DNA from: CAZDHT01 sp964505325
GTDB taxonomy: Bacteria > Planctomycetota > PUPC01
Assembly: GCA_964505325.1 (NCBI GenBank)
Contig: CAZDHT010000056.1
Location: 1-23,846, forward strand
DNA: 23,846 nucleotides
Reading direction: 5' to 3'
Within the stretch, counting starts at the first letter, position 1; each line of letters begins with the position of its first letter. A program made the translations under genes and the position numbers. Under the pieces are notes generated by a model, which was not told the DNA's origin, did not search any database, and worked only from the letters and a program-made list of their open reading frames with translations. Positions 22,432 through 23,846 of this stretch are shown here, piece after piece.

Positions 22432-23772
22432 ATGAATTCCCTGTCCTTCACGAACAGTTCCAGGGCTTTCACGTTGTGCACTGTCATCGTGGCTCTCGCG
22501 GTCCTGTCGATCCTTCTTCTTCTGGGGTTTCAGGGGGCGGCAGTGGTGAAGGAGCGGTGCGAACTGACTGTGGTCGCCTCGCAGGTAGGTCACTTGTCGA
22601 CCGCCTTGCAGCTCTACTACCAGAGTCATCACAGGTTCCCCGACGCCTATCCGGCCGACCTCGAGCGGGATTTGGGGCCGTATGTCGAGGACCCTGAGAT
22701 CTTCGTCAGTCGCGCTCACCGCGAGGCCGGGGCGACACCGCTCAATCGGTCCTATGTCGCGCCCGTCGCAGGGGGTGGCAGCCGGTATGTGCTGAGCCTC
22801 GACCCGGCCCACTACAAGACCCGCTCCGTGGTACTGTTCGCCGATGCGGTCGTCGAAATGGTCGAAGAACTCCCCGTGTACCATGACGGTCTGGTGGTGG
22901 AGAGCGGCACGATTGTTACCGGAGGCATCCTTCGGTTTACCAGTGGAGCCGCGATCGGACTATCGGAGGGCACCTCCGCGACAGTCGTCAAGTCGTTCAA
23001 GGACAACAACGGCGCGCTTCTTCACATTGTGAAGTATGACAAAGGACAGTCGGGCTCCGTGGAGGGCCTCGCGCCGGACGATGCCATCGTCGAGCTTGCC
23101 TCGGAAGCGGCGCTGGTGCTCTTGCGGGGGGGCAGAGCCAGCGCCACCCTGTCGACCGTTGACGGGCAGGATCGCGTCGAGGCCTCGGCGGCGTCGGGCG
23201 AGGTGATTGTGGACGGCCGAATCATCGGCCGCGAACAATCCTCCGACCCCGGCGGGACACTCCTGGGCGACATCAACATTGACCCCGGCGGCGGCCCCGA
23301 CGGGTTCCACTTCGTGCTCGAGAAGCCCGACGGAACCACCATCACGCGAGACGATCTCCTCGCGTCAAAAGGCAAACTCGAATACAGCGGGCCCGTCGCG
23401 AGGCTGCAGTTCCAGGGCAAGAACTCCTCGGAGCAAAACACCCTGACTCTCAATGGAGAGGTCTTTCCGCTGGAAGGCGGCGAGACCTACACGATCACGG
23501 CCGAGGACATGACCGTGCACCTGTACAACGACAACCCAAACGGCAGGGCCATGGGGCGTTGGCACCTTGACGACCTACAAGCTACCGGCGCACACATCAC
23601 CGTCACTGAGAGCGAGGCTGGTTCCGATTCCCATGTCGATGCCGAATCTGCCGCCGGGGACGTGCTCTTTGACGAGCAGTACCGGGTGGACTCCGGGACC
23701 GGGTGGCGCGCCTTGGGACGCGGGACCGTCCTCAGGCAGGACGAGCGAATCACGGCGACAAAATACCGCTGA
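22432..23772 (+). CDS. Large pilin-like protein with C-terminal beta-rich extension
   Basis: Protein of 446 residues, ATG at 22432 with AGGAGG 9 bases upstream. Residues 11-35 (RAFTLCTVIVALAVLSILLL) look like a class III signal and pilin helix, but the residue before the cleavage point is Ala12 and the usual +5 Glu is Thr17. The next part (SQVGHLSTALQLYYQSHHRFPD, then LERDLGPYVEDPEIF) is the typical pilin/GspG alpha-1 C-half and loop. From about 140 to the end the protein is beta-rich and acidic. One stretch is loosely FecR-like (GGILRFTSGAAIGLSEGTSA), and another reads NTLTLNGEVFPLEGGETYTI. No known domain was recognised with confidence. Most pilins are 130-230 residues, so this is a pilin-anchored surface or tip protein. 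It stands alone behind a sigma-54 promoter. Confidence 0.85.
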   Translation: MNSLSFTNSSRAFTLCTVIVALAVLSILLLLGFQGAAVVKERCELTVVASQVGHLSTALQLYYQSHHRFPDAYPADLERDLGPYVEDPEIFVSRAHREAGATPLNRSYVAPVAGGGSRYVLSLDPAHYKTRSVVLFADAVVEMVEELPVYHDGLVVESGTIVTGGILRFTSGAAIGLSEGTSATVVKSFKDNNGALLHIVKYDKGQSGSVEGLAPDDAIVELASEAALVLLRGGRASATLSTVDGQDRVEASAASGEVIVDGRIIGREQSSDPGGTLLGDINIDPGGGPDGFHFVLEKPDGTTITRDDLLASKGKLEYSGPVARLQFQGKNSSEQNTLTLNGEVFPLEGGETYTITAEDMTVHLYNDNPNGRAMGRWHLDDLQATGAHITVTESEAGSDSHVDAESAAGDVLFDEQYRVDSGTGWRALGRGTVLRQDERITATKYR

Positions 23773-23781
23773 CTTCCGGGG

Positions 23782-23846
23782 ATGCGATACTTATTGAACT
23801 CCATGTTGGTAATGGAATTACAGGATCGAGCCAAGAGATTCTTCGC
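23782..23846 (+). CDS. Possible start of a downstream gene (cut by window edge)
   Basis: An ATG at 23782 opens a frame (MRYLLNSMLVMELQDRAKRF) that stays open to the last base, and an in-frame ATG at 23803 is an alternative start. No clear Shine-Dalgarno precedes either. Only about 21 codons are visible, so this may be chance. Confidence 0.2.
   Translation, partial: MRYLLNSMLVMELQDRAKRFF

Noticed and set aside
1..23846. CRISPR array, tRNA or rRNA genes, integrase or attachment sites
   Set aside because: No regularly spaced repeats, cloverleaf-like segment, rRNA-like stretch or recombinase gene was seen by reading the window. A tRNAscan and CRISPR search would confirm.

Overview
The window is a GC-rich bacterial chromosome segment with compact, mostly plus-strand operons, strong AGGAGG-type ribosome binding sites, and frequent GTG or TTG starts. 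The gene mix is a PilMNOP/GspDEF-type pilus or secretion machine with pilins of the 'GSLR..AEATY..YGVYG' type, a heparinase II/III-like secreted lyase, HEAT-repeat proteins, and palindromic interspersed repeats. It suggests an uncultivated environmental lineage such as Planctomycetota or another PVC-like phylum. No rRNA, tRNA or phylogenetic marker is present, so this assignment is inference.

Layout. (1) 1-767, minus strand: 5' part of a HEAT-repeat protein that runs off the left edge. (2) 1004-6412: a three-gene signalling operon of a membrane histidine kinase, a REC-GAF-GGDEF diguanylate cyclase and a REC-GAF-HD-GYP c-di-GMP phosphodiesterase. A hairpin/T-rich putative terminator follows. 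(3) 6829-12765: the assembly machine, with a PilP/GspC-like protein carrying a very basic linker, a secretin, a GspF/PilC platform protein, a free-standing MshEN-like protein, and a complete GspE/PilB ATPase. (4) 12798-13625, minus strand: a four-helix membrane protein with a C39-type cysteine peptidase domain. (5) 13626-14495: no gene, but an inverted-repeat mobile-type element. (6) 14496-17343: two tandem paralogous pilins, then three minor (pseudo)pilins. A palindromic repeat lies in the N-terminal coding region of the last one. (7) 17382-19600: PilM, PilN and PilO homologues. (8) 19749-21695: a secreted polysaccharide lyase with its own structured leader, then a probable decayed gene. (9) 22171-23772: a textbook sigma-54 promoter, a 235-base structured leader, and a solitary large pilin-like protein whose N-terminal helix is joined to about 380 residues of beta-rich sequence.

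How the parts may work together. The kinase probably phosphorylates the two related receivers, one driving c-di-GMP synthesis and the other its breakdown. The adjacent pilus/secretion cluster carries two proteins with MshEN-like N-terminal repeats, a domain known in MshE-type ATPases to bind c-di-GMP. The simplest reading is one locus in which a kinase sets local c-di-GMP and c-di-GMP gates a type IV pilus-like or type II secretion machine. That machine may export the lyase and display the pilins. Prepilin peptidase and PilT are not in the window and must be elsewhere. The least conventional parts are the C39 membrane protein, the sigma-54-driven pilin/beta chimera with its leader, and the repeat captured inside a pseudopilin gene.
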